Shown one piece after another: positions 46,390-59,270 of a stretch of 64,000 nt of DNA. Numbering within the stretch: position 1 is the stretch's first letter; every line of letters begins with the position of its first letter. Under the pieces are notes generated by a model, which saw only the letters and a list, made by a program, of their open reading frames with translations, searched no databases and was not told the origin of the DNA. Source of the stretch: Eudorina sp. 2006-703-Eu-15 (taxonomy: Eukaryota; Chlorophyta; Chlorophyceae; Chlamydomonadales; Volvocaceae); NCBI GenBank assembly GCA_003117195.1, contig BDSI01000004.1, positions 1,235,290 to 1,299,289 of the forward strand, read 5' to 3'. Position numbers and translations under genes: made by a program.

Positions 46390-49300
46390 CTACTTTACGT
46401 CCACAAGCTCGACGTCGAACTCCAGAGTGGAGTTCGGCGGAATGGTCCCCTTGACGCCGGCGGCGCCGTACGCCAGCTGCGGCGGAATGACCAGGCGGCG
46501 CTTGTCGCCCACTCGCATGCCCTCCACCCCGAGGTCCCAGCCCTGGCGGTTGGTCGTTGTGCGTTGGCGGTTGCCGGGGCAGCACGAGTCGCCGGGGCAG
46601 CGCAACGGGGCGGAAAGCGGGTGAGGGAGGCAGGGGAGAGGGATGTCGCGGTGGGGTCAGAAACGGGGCGCGGTGGTGGGTTTCAGTGATCTGCAGGTGC
46701 ATAAGATGCGGATAGGTCAGGTTTAAGCTGCGTGGAGGGACGGCCTAACGGTATTGTCCGTACCCTAACGGTATTGTCCGTACCCTTACCTTGATGACCT
46801 GCCCGACGCCGAGTCGGAACTGGAAGGGCTGTTTACCGCTCTGGTCAAACACCTTGCCCGACTTCAACCGCCCCACGTAGCGCACCAGCACGTTGCGGCC
46901 GGGCTTGGACAGCTTGCCGTTCGGGTTACCGTACGCCACGTCCTCGATCTGTAATGGTACGGCATAGGGTACAGCAGGGTTATGGCGTACGTCAATCTCT
47001 TGATCCCGCCGCGAACCACTCCGCACAATGCACCCCCTGCTGCTTCACAACACCCTCTTACATCACTGTCTTTCACCACTGTTTTGCACCACTGTTTTGC
47101 AACTCTTTTCCAGCTCTCCCACACAGCATATGCGACTTGGCGTGTTTGTATTATTCCCCTAGAGCGCCCTCCTCGTGCGTCTGGGGTTGATCAATCCCGC
47201 TGCCGTTCCCCTCCGCCGTCGCGAAACAATACTGTCCCGGGTTATCCCCCTTGCCTCGAAGCCGTTGGGATGCCGCCGAATCTTCTTCTTGCCGGCGTCC
47301 TTCGCCTCCTGCTCCTTCGCCTTGGCAGCCTCCTTGTTCTCCGGCTGCTTGGCCTTCTGCTCCTGCTTTACCTTGGCCTCCTGCTTCACCTCCTGTTTGA
47401 CCTTCGCCTCCTGCTGCTTGGTCTCCTGCTGCTTGGCTTGCTGCTGCTGCTTGGCTTCTTGTTGCTGCTGCTGCTGCTGTTGCTGCTTGCCCTCCTTGGC
47501 CTCCTTCCCTTTGGCTGCTGGCTGCGCCGCGGGCTTCGCCTGCTGCTGCCTGTGGGCCCCCCAAGTGCACCCAGGGGAAGGGTTCCCGCGATTCGGGCAC
47601 CAGGGCTCAATACACAGCTTGCCGGAGGGAGGTAGACAAGTGTAAGAGAAGACGCCTAGTCACTGGCGTACTGCCCCTCAATTCTTGCACGGGAAGGGGG
47701 CGGGGAGGATCCGTCGTACACGGACGGATGGGGTCGTCCTCATGCGCGGCAACCCGCCCCTCCACAGACATACAGCGCACCCCAAATGCTCGTGCGCCAT
47801 TCCCCACAACCGCCCTGCAACCAACCACCAACCACCAACAACCGGCCACCCAGCCACACGGGCCGCCCTTCATCCAGACCTCACCAACACCAGCACCCGT
47901 GTGCCCCTCACTCTCACCCCTCACCCTCCGCCCACGACCCGCACCTACCCAACGGCCTGCTTCTTGGCGGCGGGTCCGTCGGCCTTCGCCGCACCGTTAG
48001 CCGCCGGCTTCGCGGCCGCCGGCCGCTTGCTGCCCGGCGCAGCCTGCAAAGAAACAACCGCGACCAAGGGGCGTGCGGGTCAGCGGTCCCCAACGGGGCT
48101 CAAAGCGAAAGTGAACCCTGTGGGGATGCGGCGAGGGGCGGCTCATGGGCCAACCGGAGACCGCCCAATAAATCATTTGTGTAAAAGCTCTGCCGATGGC
48201 TGTGGACGTGTGGAGACCGGACCCCTACACCCCTTAGATCCCGGCACTGCAGAGGGAGCGGGAGGGGCGGCCCATGGGTCGACGGCGTTCACGTGGAACA
48301 CCACGAGGTCCCAACAAGAGGCAAGGCCGACGCCGGCCGGTTACGTACAAAGCACCCCGCTCAGGCCACACCCTGGCCTCTTGAGGAACTGCCTCCTCAC
48401 CATTTCCTCCTCGTCCTCCTCCTCCCCCTCGTCCTCCTCGTCGTCTTCTCCCTCGTCGTCCTCCTCATCCTCATCCTCATCCTCGTCTTCATCCTCGTCC
48501 GCTTCCTCGAGCCCGTCTGCGGGCCCCGGGCCGTCAGCGGCCCCGGGCCCCTTATCCGTGATGTCCTCGATCACCACCTTGGGCTTCCGCTTAGCCCGCA
48601 GCATCGCCTGGTACCCAAACATCTCGTCATCGCCATCCATTGAGTCGTCCTCGTCGTCCTCATCCTCGTCCTGCAACGCCCCGAAAACCAACCCACCAGG
48701 GCGTCAGCGACCCGTGGGTCGTGCACAAGATCCCCCCAGATTTGACCAGAGCAGAGCCCGCCAGGGTGTTCAGAAGGTGTGCGTTCCGCTGAACCTCCCC
48801 CTGATCATGATGTTGGGAGATACGGAGGCAGCCGTACGGTGACGCGGAAATGACCGACCCATGGGACTCTGCAACACACTCTGGATTGCAACAATGCATG
48901 CAGTCAACGACCAACATCACAACGACCAAACCCATCGCCGTACATCTCCCGTGTAGCAGCAGCGCGACACAAAGGCGCACTCGAGACGTCTGTGGAAGCC
49001 CTTCCTTAGGCTCCTGGGTTTTCTTTGCGGTCCGGCCTACATCCCGACACGGGCCCCGTTCCCTACCCACCTCGTCCAGGCCGTCCAGATCGTCCTCGTC
49101 CTCGTCCTCGTCCTCGTCATCGTCATCCAGGTCCAGGTCGTCATCGTCCGCATGGATCGGGAAGCCCAGATCACGCGGCTCATAGTCCACGTCCTCGTCC
49201 TCGTCCTCCTCGCCCTCCTCACCATCCTCGTCGATCATCTGGTGGGCCACAGTGGGACCCATCCACAGGGGACGGAGAGAGAGAGAGAGAGCGAGTCGCG

Positions 49301-51202
49301 CGGCAGCGGTGACGGCGGCGGGGGACGGCAAACGCGCAGGTGATTGGTTGCGGTTGGTTGCGGTTGGTTGCGCCGGTAGCGGTGGCGAGAGGGCGCCGAG
49401 GCGCGGCAGCAGACGCAAGCGACCGCGACGCCCTCATGCGACACCCCACCCCGGGCCGTACTCCGGGCGGATCCCCTCGCCACATGTGCTGGGCAGCACA
49501 GCATACCCGTGCTGCCCATCAAATGGTGAACCCAAAAAAACTCCTTTGCCGAACAAAGCCCATGTAAAGCAGCAGTTCCTCCGGACGGCGCGAACGCAGG
49601 CGTGGTGTCTGTAGCAATAGCCTTGTAAGCTTCTATTGTACAGCCGGGGTCAAGGCCGTGGTGAGAAGGGTTTCTTTCTGGACACCGTTTTTCGCACGGC
49701 TTCCACGCACACGACCTGCCCACACACACGGCTTCCCCACACTGAGCCATTCGATTGCCTTCTGGGCCACCTGGCGCTTATGAAGCCATGCAGCTTATGA
49801 AGCGGTCCAGCCCGACGTTCCGGCCCCGGGGGGCGTCGGCCATCGGCCACCGCCCACATTGCTCATCTCAGGTCCTCATCCCCACGGAGGGAGCGCACCG
49901 GGTCCGGCGCCTGAGGCCCATTCCTGTCCAGTCCCGTCCTGACCAAAGGTCGCTAAAAGAACGTCAACATAGGTGCCGAATTCCCCACCCATCATCTGTC
50001 TTGTGGCGTTGCTGGACAGCGTGGCTGACTGGCTGACAGTCACTCAAAATCTTGCCCACGTCGAGTTCACTCAAAATCAAAGTCTTGCCCATGTCGGGTC
50101 TTGCCCCAGGTCCCCTAGACCCTGGTACCTCCGCCTCTAGAGCCCCAAATTCTCTTGAGCTCCTCCAAGCCCCGAGGCCCTCGGGGGACCCTAGGGGATG
50201 TGACGCTATGCCCCCTGCAGCAGTCACCCGCATACTTGCCTGGTTGGGTGTGTAATACCCCGAGAGGTGCAACGTATGGTCGCCGATTACTGAGAACTCC
50301 GTGTACTGTGAGGGAAGGTTCAGGGAGGGTTCAGGAAACAAAGGAGGTACAGGACTGGTTGAGACGTAGAAAATACGGTTAGATGTCTAGCACCATGCAT
50401 GGCTGGGCTTGATGATATAGGAAGATACCATGCCAGCAGGCTCGTTGGCAGAGTAGAGGCCGAGGCCGAGGCAGGCAGGCGGAGAGCGAGGGTTAGAGCG
50501 TGCCGCGCATTCGGCAAGGAGTTCAAGGTTTCCTGCAGGCCGCATGTGATGGTCGCGGTGTGCGATGGAGGGTGGCTGCGGCGAGAGAGTGCGGAACGCG
50601 TTCGCTGCCGCAGCTGTCAGCCGCTGCAGGCTGCAGCGTCGGAGAGACAAGGAATCGGGTGCGCTGGTGAAGCACCGACGCACCCAGGTCGCCACAAGCA
50701 TCAAAACACATCGACAGAGTAAGGTGTGGTTTGTGAGCTTGGTGGTTGCTGGCGCTCGCAACGTGCTCCGGGGCCCCCGGCAACCGTCTAGAACCGTCGT
50801 TCCCACCCCCGTGGCGGCGGCGACCGAGGCTGCAGCTCACAGCACCCACCCGTTCCCCCACCAAATAACAATGGTCCAAACAACCATTATTGCTGCAGTG
50901 TGGAACGAAGAATTCAAGAACAGAGGCGTGCCAGCTGAAATGCTTTTCGCGGGCAAATGCCCAGGGGTTCCCACCTGAGAGAAGAATAAGTCCAGCAGCG
51001 CCGTGTCAGTACGACCAGCCACCAACGTGCAGAGAATAATCGGTTCATCCTTGGGGTCTGACGTTGCCGCAAGCGCAACTCGTTGGCCATCAGGCACTGT
51101 CGGCGGAAGCGCCGCCTGCGACAGATGAAGGTTCCACTCTTCCGGAGGCGGAACGAAAGCATGCGGCTTTCCAGGCTTCACGACAGCACCCCAAAATGCC
51201 AT
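46390..51202 (-). CDS. Nuclear FKBP prolyl isomerase with nucleoplasmin-like domain
   Basis: Eight exons on the minus strand: 51202-50975, 50305-50240, 49238-49071, 48670-48401, 48043-47949, 47549-47255, 46948-46790, 46542-46390; every phase agrees, total 477 residues. Residues 1-98 are a nucleoplasmin-like domain ([30 protein letters not shown]) as in plant FKBP53, insect FKBP39 and yeast Fpr3/Fpr4, histone chaperones of the nucleus/nucleolus. Then come acidic tracts (about 99-154 and 210-243), a Lys/Ala/Gln-rich basic region (245-374) with a Q8 run, and a C-terminal FKBP domain (about 375-477) with the active-site residues: [42 protein letters not shown]. Peptidyl-prolyl cis-trans isomerase activity is therefore expected. 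Introns 2 and 6 must begin with GC (CAG|GCAAGT and GAG|GCAAGG) to keep frame. It is divergent from the PH-domain gene. Confidence 0.95.
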
Positions 51203-51693
51203 GCTGACTGATTATGGCGACTGATTATCAACGTGGTGCAAGGCTGCTTCTTAACAATTACAACCTGAAAACTGCTAAGTTTCGTGTACTCGATTAACAA
51301 CAGCAAATTGGTTTATCTTGCGTCCCTGTACAGTTTTCCGATCTTTGTCAATCAACCGCCAAAACGGAAAGGTTCGTCACAATTCAGCAAAGAACGACAC
51401 CTTAAGTTATAATAATACCGTCGATGCAAGTCGGGGCAAGCAGTTTTGTGCGTTCTAGCATCCCGGAGACAACAACCGCAAAGTGGTTCTGGAGCTGATC
51501 ACATGGTATGCGGCACAGAAGTTGAAGGGACGATACCGCCAAACTGCAGCCAGTTGCATGATGCATTGCATATAGCCACTGCAATTATGATATGGCGGCA
51601 TTTCATGTTTGTATACAGTGACTGTTGCTTCGAAGCATTGTGTGCGTGCGGTGCAAGGGCCGAGGTCCGGTTTACGATCGCGAGCGTGGGAGG
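51203..51693. promoter_or_regulatory. Divergent promoter region of FKBP and PH-domain genes
   Basis: The 491 bases separate the start codons of the minus-strand FKBP gene and the plus-strand PH-domain gene, so both promoters should lie here. The part nearer the FKBP start is AT-rich (51220-51420). No canonical TATA box stands out. The limits are inferred from the two ATG codons only. Confidence 0.5.
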
Positions 51694-54600
51694 ATGATAT
51701 GCTGCTCATCATTCTGGGGAAAGCATTCATCTGAACGAGTAAGTGGTCGTGGCGTGCTGGAAGAATTAGTGACAACGTCGCTGCTGCCGACCGTTGCCAA
51801 CTACAGCTGACAGCGAGCTCATTTCAAACCTGCTGGCGTCGCTGCTCAAAACCGCTTTTTACACAGGATCAGACGCTGTTATGGGATCCTCCGGATCTAT
51901 CGGGCTGGCTGGACAAGGAAGGTAGAACTCGCGTCCCTTCCGCTCTCATAGCCAGCCAGAGCCAGTCAACGAGCCAAGCGGTCGTTACCTAGGCTCGCGC
52001 CGTTCGGAAGATGATGTCAAGTCAGCAAAATGAACGCAACTGAATTTTATTGCCGTTTGCTGATTGTTTCCTGAGCAGGAAAGCACGGAACGTGGAAGCG
52101 CAGGTACTTCATTCTGAAGGTGAGGGACGAGGGGCCGAAAGGGCACGAAATGGGCGCACCAGCGCTGCCACACGCCGGCCGTAGCAAGACTCTGCAAAAC
52201 AAAACAACGCTGTTAATACACTGAATCTTATCCTGGCGACGCCTGGCGTCATGGATGCTGCACCTGTTCCGTACGGATCAGGTCGAAAGGCGCGTACCGC
52301 GCCGGGGCCCGCTTCGCACATCGCCCGTGCCCGCGTCCCCGCACGCGCCCCTTCCCGGAAACCTCCTTCCACACACCGTGCCTCGCCTCCACCACGCACC
52401 GGTCGTTACCGCATGCACCCCTGCATCCCTGCAACGTAGCGCGTCCCCGGCGCGGGTCGGCCACGTCATTGCGGCCGCCCCTTACCTTATCTAACCTCCG
52501 CTGCCTCCGCCTTGCCTGTCCGCGCTTTGTTTCCACACCTGCGCTCAATGCGGCTGCCCCATCCAACGTTCCAACACACGCTCCCCTAGGGCAGCAACCT
52601 GTTCTGGTTCGACGGCCAAGGCGCCACCCGGGTCCGCGGGTTCGTGCCGTTGGAGGGCTCTAGGGTCACCTGCCGGGTCGTGGTCAACCGTACGGGTGAG
52701 AAGCCGTATTCCGTACACGTACAGCTTTCTCAGGACGCCAGTGAGTCGTGCACCCGGACCTCCGTCACCATCGCCGCCATCAGTCACGAGCTTCAGGTAC
52801 GGCAGCCGCAGGCGCCTCTCTACCCACAGTGTAGGAAGGTCCAAATCGCTGCACCGTCAGGATTTTATTAGGCACCGTTGGCAGCCCTTCTTACATTGAT
52901 CCAAGACAGCGAAACCCCAACCGAGGCATCCCTTGTTCGTCAGCGAACGTCTGCTGCCACAGCAACACAACCAGCAGGGAACAAGATGTCGACACCGACA
53001 CTCGCAACCGGCGAACCTCCCTCCCTCGGGCATCCTCGGCGCACCCTCACGCCCTAGGCCATGCTGCAGGGCTTTGGCGTACCAGCGTGTACGGCATAAG
53101 GCGCGCCGCCGTGGCTGCGAACCCGCTCCGCCCTTCACCCGCAATCGACATTCGTCATGCCAAGGCGGCACTGCTCCAGAGCTGATGTGCTTCGGTTGCC
53201 GGTTGTACGTCATGTACTGCAGGGCTTGTGGTACCGGGCGCTCGTCCAAGCGGGCATCCCCCGACCCGAGCTGCTGGCCCGGCTGAGGCGAGCCGGCAGG
53301 TGAGCGGCAAGTGCGCGCCTCCCTCCCCCCCACACAAAGTTCCGGTGCCGAGCACGGTCGCAAGAAAGGCAGTGGGCCTTCACCTCCTTGTGCGGAGGGT
53401 GGCTGGGACCATCACACTTGGCGATTGTGGGTGCGATTGCGGATGGGTTCCCTTTCAAAGGGGTTACCCCTGGGAAGCCAGATACCCTACCCAGCAGGTG
53501 CCTACTCCCGGGATGTGGGCAGAAGCGCCCCTGAGTTCTATGACTCTGTCGGAACCCCAAGCTCCAAGGGGTTCCCCGGGGGGCATTCGACCCACGCGTT
53601 GGCTGCTGCAGCCCCACGAACACAGCAGCGGTTAGTTGCGGTTGGTTAGCCCTGACCCTCGTCGTCGTCGTCGTCCCATGCCGCGCTGTGAAACCCACCT
53701 GACTATGGGAACCGACCCACGGGTCCGTCTTTCGAATCAACATCACACCACCCCCAGGCTTCAAGAGCTCAAGGGCAGCCCTGTGGATAAGGCCGCCGGT
53801 TCAGACCCCAGGAGTGTCACCGCAAAGCTGTTGTACCCACCACCACCGCCGGAGGAGGACACCGATGCGCATGCCACCGGTCTGGCGCGCCACGCAGCAT
53901 ACAGTCCGCGCCACGGCGGCGGCGGCGGCGCCGGCGCGCCCAAGCATGGGCCGCCGCCGCCGTACTGGCTGGCGCCTGCGCCCAACGACAGGAGGCGTGT
54001 GGATGACAAGTACGACAAGTACGACACAGCCTCCGCGGCGTCGTGTGCCTCAGAGCCTGGCAAGCAGAGGGCTCAGGTGCCGGGTGACTGGGGGATGCAG
54101 AGGCGAACCGGGACTGGGTCGCCGCCCGCGGTGAAGCGACACGGCGGTGGTGAGCGCGGCCGTACGGGCGGCGGCGCCGGCGGCGGCGGGCACGCGGGCC
54201 GCAGGACCGCCGCCGTCACGGACACGGAGATCGTGCCTCTCCTGCTGGGCCATCGACGTGCCTCTGAGGATCGCAGCAGCGAAGGGCGCAGTGGCGACGT
54301 GGCCCGCGAGGGGGCGCGCTGTGCACAGGCCGGACGAAAGGAAGCAGCCAAGACTGTACGGCGACAGGAGGTACGGCAACCAGATCGCGGCGATGCGCGC
54401 GTGAGGCGGGGTGCGAGCGCCGGGAACGAGCTTGACGGCGGCGACAAGACCAAGAGCCCAGTTCCGCAAACGCAGAAGGCCGCCCGGCAGCAGCCACGGG
54501 CCCCCGCCCCGGCCGTCTCGGATCAGGGCCCACACGCGAACCGGGAAGGACTGCAAGAGAGGCAACCTGCCAGTCCAGGGAACCTGTCGTTCAACACGCC

Positions 54601-56797
54601 ACTGTACGGCGACGTCGGGGGTGCGATTGCGGACGGCGGCGCCGATGCCAGCGCCGCTGAAAGGCTATTGGAGGTCTACCTGGAGCAGCAGGCGCCGCTG
54701 GCGGCGGCGGGACCGGCGGCGTGTTGGGAGGAATGGGCGGCGTCGGACGACGCCGTAGAGAGAGGCCACGACCGCCGCCATGCGCAAGGGCACAGGGTTG
54801 CAGGGTTGGAGCGGGAGCGGCGGGCAGAGCCATCGTACGGCGGGTGCGATGCCGACAGGCCGAACCCCGCAGGCTTCGAGTCCCGAGCGCCCACGCCGGT
54901 GGCCGACACTGACCCACGGGTCGGCGGTGGCGACCGTCAGCGGGGCGACCATCAGCGGCAGAGGGGTCCGCAGTACAAGCTCCAGGGTCAGGGCAGCGGG
55001 GGCGGTGCGCACGGCGGCGGCGTCGAGGTGCCGTACATCGCCGCCGCGGGCACGGTTTCGGAGCAGGTGCGGCGGGACCACATCACCCATCTGCAGTCCC
55101 AGCTGGTGGACTTGCAGCAATCCGTGGCCGCACTGCAGGCGGCGATGCTGGAGATGCAGATGCAGCAGCGCCAAGAGGCGGCGGCGCAGATGCGGCACGC
55201 GCAGGCGCAGGCGCAGCTGCAGCAGCTGCTGCAGGCGCAGTCCGAGGTGAGGGCGCAGCTGCTGCGCCTGCAGCAGCCGCAGCACGTGCAGCAGGCGCAG
55301 CACGCGCAGCACGGACAGGTCCCATATGACGCCGCGTCGTCGCCGTGGCGCCAGGCGCAGCACCATGGGGTACACGAGGCACAAGGACACGGGACGGTGC
55401 CAGGTTTGGCCGGCCGCCGCAGCCAGGCCATTGCCGAGGAGCTGAATCTTGACGACGCGGCAGTTGCCCCGTTGCTAGATGTACGGCAGCGCCGCGTCAT
55501 GTCGGCGCCGTGGAGCAGGCCCTCCCGGGTAGCGACGCCGGCGGCACCGCCGCCGCCGCCGCCGCCGCCGTCGCCGCCGCCGTCGTCATCACCGCGGGCG
55601 CTGCGTCCAATGCAGCCGCCGAACGCAGTCGTACCATCGGCAGCAGCCATCGGAGGGTTCCAACCCGGGCTAGAGGACCGGATTTCCGCCGTAGTAGCCG
55701 CCGGGATGCCGACGACGCGCGGGTCATGTGGATCGCCGGTGGATGCGTCTGGTCCCGCAGACACCAGCAGCGCCTCCGCAGCATTCGCCAAACGCGCGGG
55801 AGCCCGGCGGGGCGAGCACGCGCACGCGCACGACGAGCTTGACCAGCGCAGTATGCAGGCAGCGCACGGCCACCAGACGGCGGCGGCGGGGAGTGCGGTA
55901 GAAAGTGGCCGGAGGGCGGAGCTGTACGGAGCCGTACAGGATGGGGCCTTGGGAAGCGATGCAGCGGGGGACCTGCGGGCCCACCCGGCATGGCATGACC
56001 AGCCATCCACGCGAACTCAAAGCACCCAGTCTGCCCTCCATCATCACCATCATCATCAACCTCATGAACATCACCCAGCGCAGCAGCAGCAGCAGCAGCA
56101 GCTGCTGCTGCTTTGGCAGTCCGCGCAGAGACAGCCCTCCCAGGCTGCGGACGTTTATCTGCGCTCTCACCAGTCCCCGCGACCGGAGCAGCCCCGCCCT
56201 TCCCGGCAGGGAGCGTGGGCTGCACCACCTCCCGCTTCTCCTCCGCCTCCTCCTCCCCCTGCGCCTCCTCCCCCTCCTCCTCCTCCCCCTGCTCCTCCTG
56301 AGACGTATGCCCAGCCGCCTCCACTCGCCAGAGACCCCCTCGGACCGTCCTCACAGCTCTCCGAGCCGCCCGCCGGGCCGCACTCTCAATGGCCATTCCA
56401 GCACGCGCCTCCCCGCCTGCAGTCACAGCTGCGCGCGCGGTCGCCGTCCCAGCAGACGGCTGGGGGCCAGTCCACTCAGCCGCCTTCGCAGGTCGGCAGT
56501 AATCGACAGCCCCAGTGGATCCAGAATCAACAGCCCCAGTGGATCCAGAATCAACAGCCCCAGTGGATCCAGAATCCCAGCAGCCCCGGCGGCCCACGGG
56601 CGGCGTCTTCTCAGGCATCTGGGCGGCAGTGGGCGTCACGGCGTGAGGCCCAGCAGAAGACGACGCCGCCGTCCTCTCGGTGGTCCCCCTGGCCGGATCC
56701 AGATGGCCCCTCCCCCAGGCAGTCAGTGCGGCCCGGGATCCCAGCCGCCCAGCAGTCCCAGGAAACGGGGTGGAGCCACCCGTCTGAGTTGGATTCC

Positions 56798-56828
<31 letters not shown>

Positions 56829-57091
56829 TGCTGCTACAGCCTGGTGAGCAGCGCCCGACGTCACCTCCTCCGAATTCCTCGCCTGGACAGGGCCTGCCGC
56901 GGCAGCGGCCACCGCAGCGGCCCGAGGCATCCGGGCGTCACGCCTGGCAATCGTCGTCCACGGGCGGAGCCCTCGGAGGGAGGTTGGGGTGCACATCCCC
57001 GCAGGATTCCGCCTCAGAGCGGCGGGGGCCTGCTGGCCCGGAGTGCCCGCGTTCCGAGCAGTCTCAGCGCGCCGAGACCTCCGGCTCCGAG

Positions 57092-57122
<31 letters not shown>

Positions 57123-59270
57123 AGCCGTCTTGTCAGCCCGCAAGGGCTCCGCACTCCTCGCAGCCCCAGCAGTCGCCCGCCCTTGGCTCTCCAGCCCTTA
57201 GCACTCCTCCCTCTCCCTCACGCCCATGGCCTGCGCACCAAACACCCGGGCAGAGATTGCAGCCGGAGGGCCAGCAGCTCGCAGCGCCGCCTACCTGGCT
57301 CGGCGCCCTGAACCCCTTGCCGGCTGGGTCCCAGCAGCCGCTGCCCTGTCCCCCATCCCAGCGTGCCGCCACCCTGGAGTCCCAGCGGCCCACCCGACCC
57401 CACCCCGACCCCTCTCGACCCCACCCCTCTCGACCCCACCCCACCCCGACCCCACCCCGACCCCACCCGACCCCACCCCGACCCCTCGCCCACCCCGACC
57501 CCTCTCCTCGCCCGTCCTCGTCATCGACGCAGCGACCGGCAGCAACCCCCCAGCAGCCGTCTCAGGAGCCGCCGCGGGGCAGCTCCAGGGGCAGCTCCAG
57601 GGGCAGCTCCAGGGGCAGCTCCAGGGGCCCGTCTCGCCAGCCGCAACAGCTCAGCTCCCCCGTCCCCCAGGCTCATCGCCTGGCGCAGAGCCCCGGCTCC
57701 CAACAGGGCTCTGCCCGCTGTGGGGCTGGACAGGGCTCCGAAGCGCTCTCAGATCAGTCGTCCAGACACACCCGCGCCTGGCCCCAAGGAGGCCCCGCTG
57801 CGCCCCCGGTTGAGCAGTCCGCCCACTGGCTGCCCTCCCAGGAAGCGGTGTCCTCCCAACCCTGGACGCAGCCACCACCCGAGAAGCAGCGGCAGCCGCC
57901 TTCACTGGAGACCCCGCAGCAGCGTCCTGACGGGCAATCGGGTGGTCCCCAGCGCGGACAGCAGCGGGCCCAGACCTCCCAACTCTTTCGACCCTCCCGA
58001 CCCTCACACCTGTCCCCGCTGCCGCTGCCGCCGCCGCAGCCGCCGCCGCAGCCGCCGCAGCAGCAGGAGCAGGAGCAGCAAGAGAGCCTCCCGAACGTGG
58101 TGAGAATCTGGAGGAGCGCCGCGTTCCGCGTGGCCGCCGGCGGGGAGGATTTCTGGACGGGACGCGGGAGCCTCTCGGCTGACAGCCCCGGGGAGCTGCG
58201 GTCCTCGCAGCCGCAACCGCAACCGCCATGCTTGCAACAGCAACCCCAGCAGCAGTCTCAGCAGCCTCAGCAGCATTCACAGTCTCAGCAGTCTCGGCAA
58301 TCTCAGCAGCAGTCGCAGCGAGGTGAACATCCGAGGTATGTGCTGCGCAAGCAGCAGCCAGGGCAGCAGCCACCACAACAACAAGAACAACAACGGGTGC
58401 TGCTGCCTGCTGCAGTCCATCTCAGCTCGGCCCTGAGATTGCCCATGCCGCCAGGATTCGCCGCAGCTGTACCTGTCGTACTCCGTGCGCCACAGGCCGC
58501 CGTACCGGTTAAACAGATGGGCGTTGAAGCCGTTGGGGCCGCACAGCAGTTGGTGCACAACGCCAGGGCCAGTCAACAGTCATTACCACCAACCCATATG
58601 CTGACCCACGGGTCACATCCAGAAGGTGCCTGGATGCCAAATGGGATGCCGGCGGAGGAGAAGCAGCGGCCGCCACCACCGCGGCGCCGACCACAACAGC
58701 CGCCGCCACCGCCGCCGCCGCCGCCGCCACCCCGGCAGCCGCCGGCGGCTGTCGCACCAATCCGCGCGGGTAGTGGAGGTGGCGGCAGCGGCGAAGAAGG
58801 CGCGCAGCTCCGAAACCCACAGCAGGGTGACTACTTGAGGTTTCGGGGCGAGATGGCGCAGGTTCCCACGACGACGGCGGCCTATCACCCAGCATCTCAC
58901 TTTTACGGCGGCAGAGGCCCCTCCGCCCGTTCGCCAGGTGAGCTGCTGTACGGTCCCGTACTCGATCGACCCATGGGTATGTCGTTCCATTGAAGGGTTC
59001 TATCCTTGACTTCCTTATGTTGCAAATAATGTTGTTGCTGCTCCTACTTACGACGAAGCTGCAGTGGTGCGGTGCGGTGCAGTGCACGCACTGTGACGCA
59101 TCGCAACTACTACAGGTAAACCGCGCGCTGTGGCCTCCTCCACTCATTATTCCTTCCCCGCAGGGATAACGTCACTGGCAGCTGCGGTGGCGTCTGTGGC
59201 TCGGGCACGTCTCAAACGGCCGCACATGCCCTCCGCCGGCGCCGCCGCCTCGCCGCCACCGTCATCATGA
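51694..59270 (+). CDS. AtPH1-like PH-domain protein with giant Pro/Gln-rich tail
   Basis: Exons: 51694-51738, 51867-51921, 52079-52119, 52590-52796, 53223-53299, 53758-58937 or -58976, 59164-59270; all phases fit. If the sixth exon is not spliced, the stop is at 58993 (about 1,886 residues). The first 120 residues form a complete pleckstrin-homology domain like plant PH1: SGWLDKEGKHGTWKRRYFIL, LFWFDG, RGFVPLEGS, KPYSVHVQLS, and a final helix LQGLWYRALVQAG. PH domains of this type bind phosphoinositides at endomembranes. The rest is low complexity: basic linker, one coiled coil (HLQSQLVDLQQSVAALQAAM and following, 55080-55275), poly-Pro, poly-His, poly-Gln, three PQWIQN-type repeats (56512-56580), a PHPTP run (57390-57490) and GSSR repeats (57583-57630). 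Conserved-looking islands reappear at about 58096 (VVRIWRSAAFRVAAGGEDFW) and 58825 (DYLRFRGEMAQVP). Role unknown; a lipid-tethered scaffold is a guess. Confidence 0.82.

Noticed and set aside
53041..53100. Possible decayed copy of the PH-domain exon that begins GLWYRAL
   Set aside because: CTGCAGGGCTTTGGCGTACC resembles the exon start at 53220, but the similarity covers only about 25 bases and may be chance.
55497..57143. 548-codon minus-strand frame opposite the PH-domain gene
   Set aside because: Shadow of the Pro/Gln-rich plus-strand exon; it has no conserved motifs, and the plus frame is supported by splice phase and domain context.
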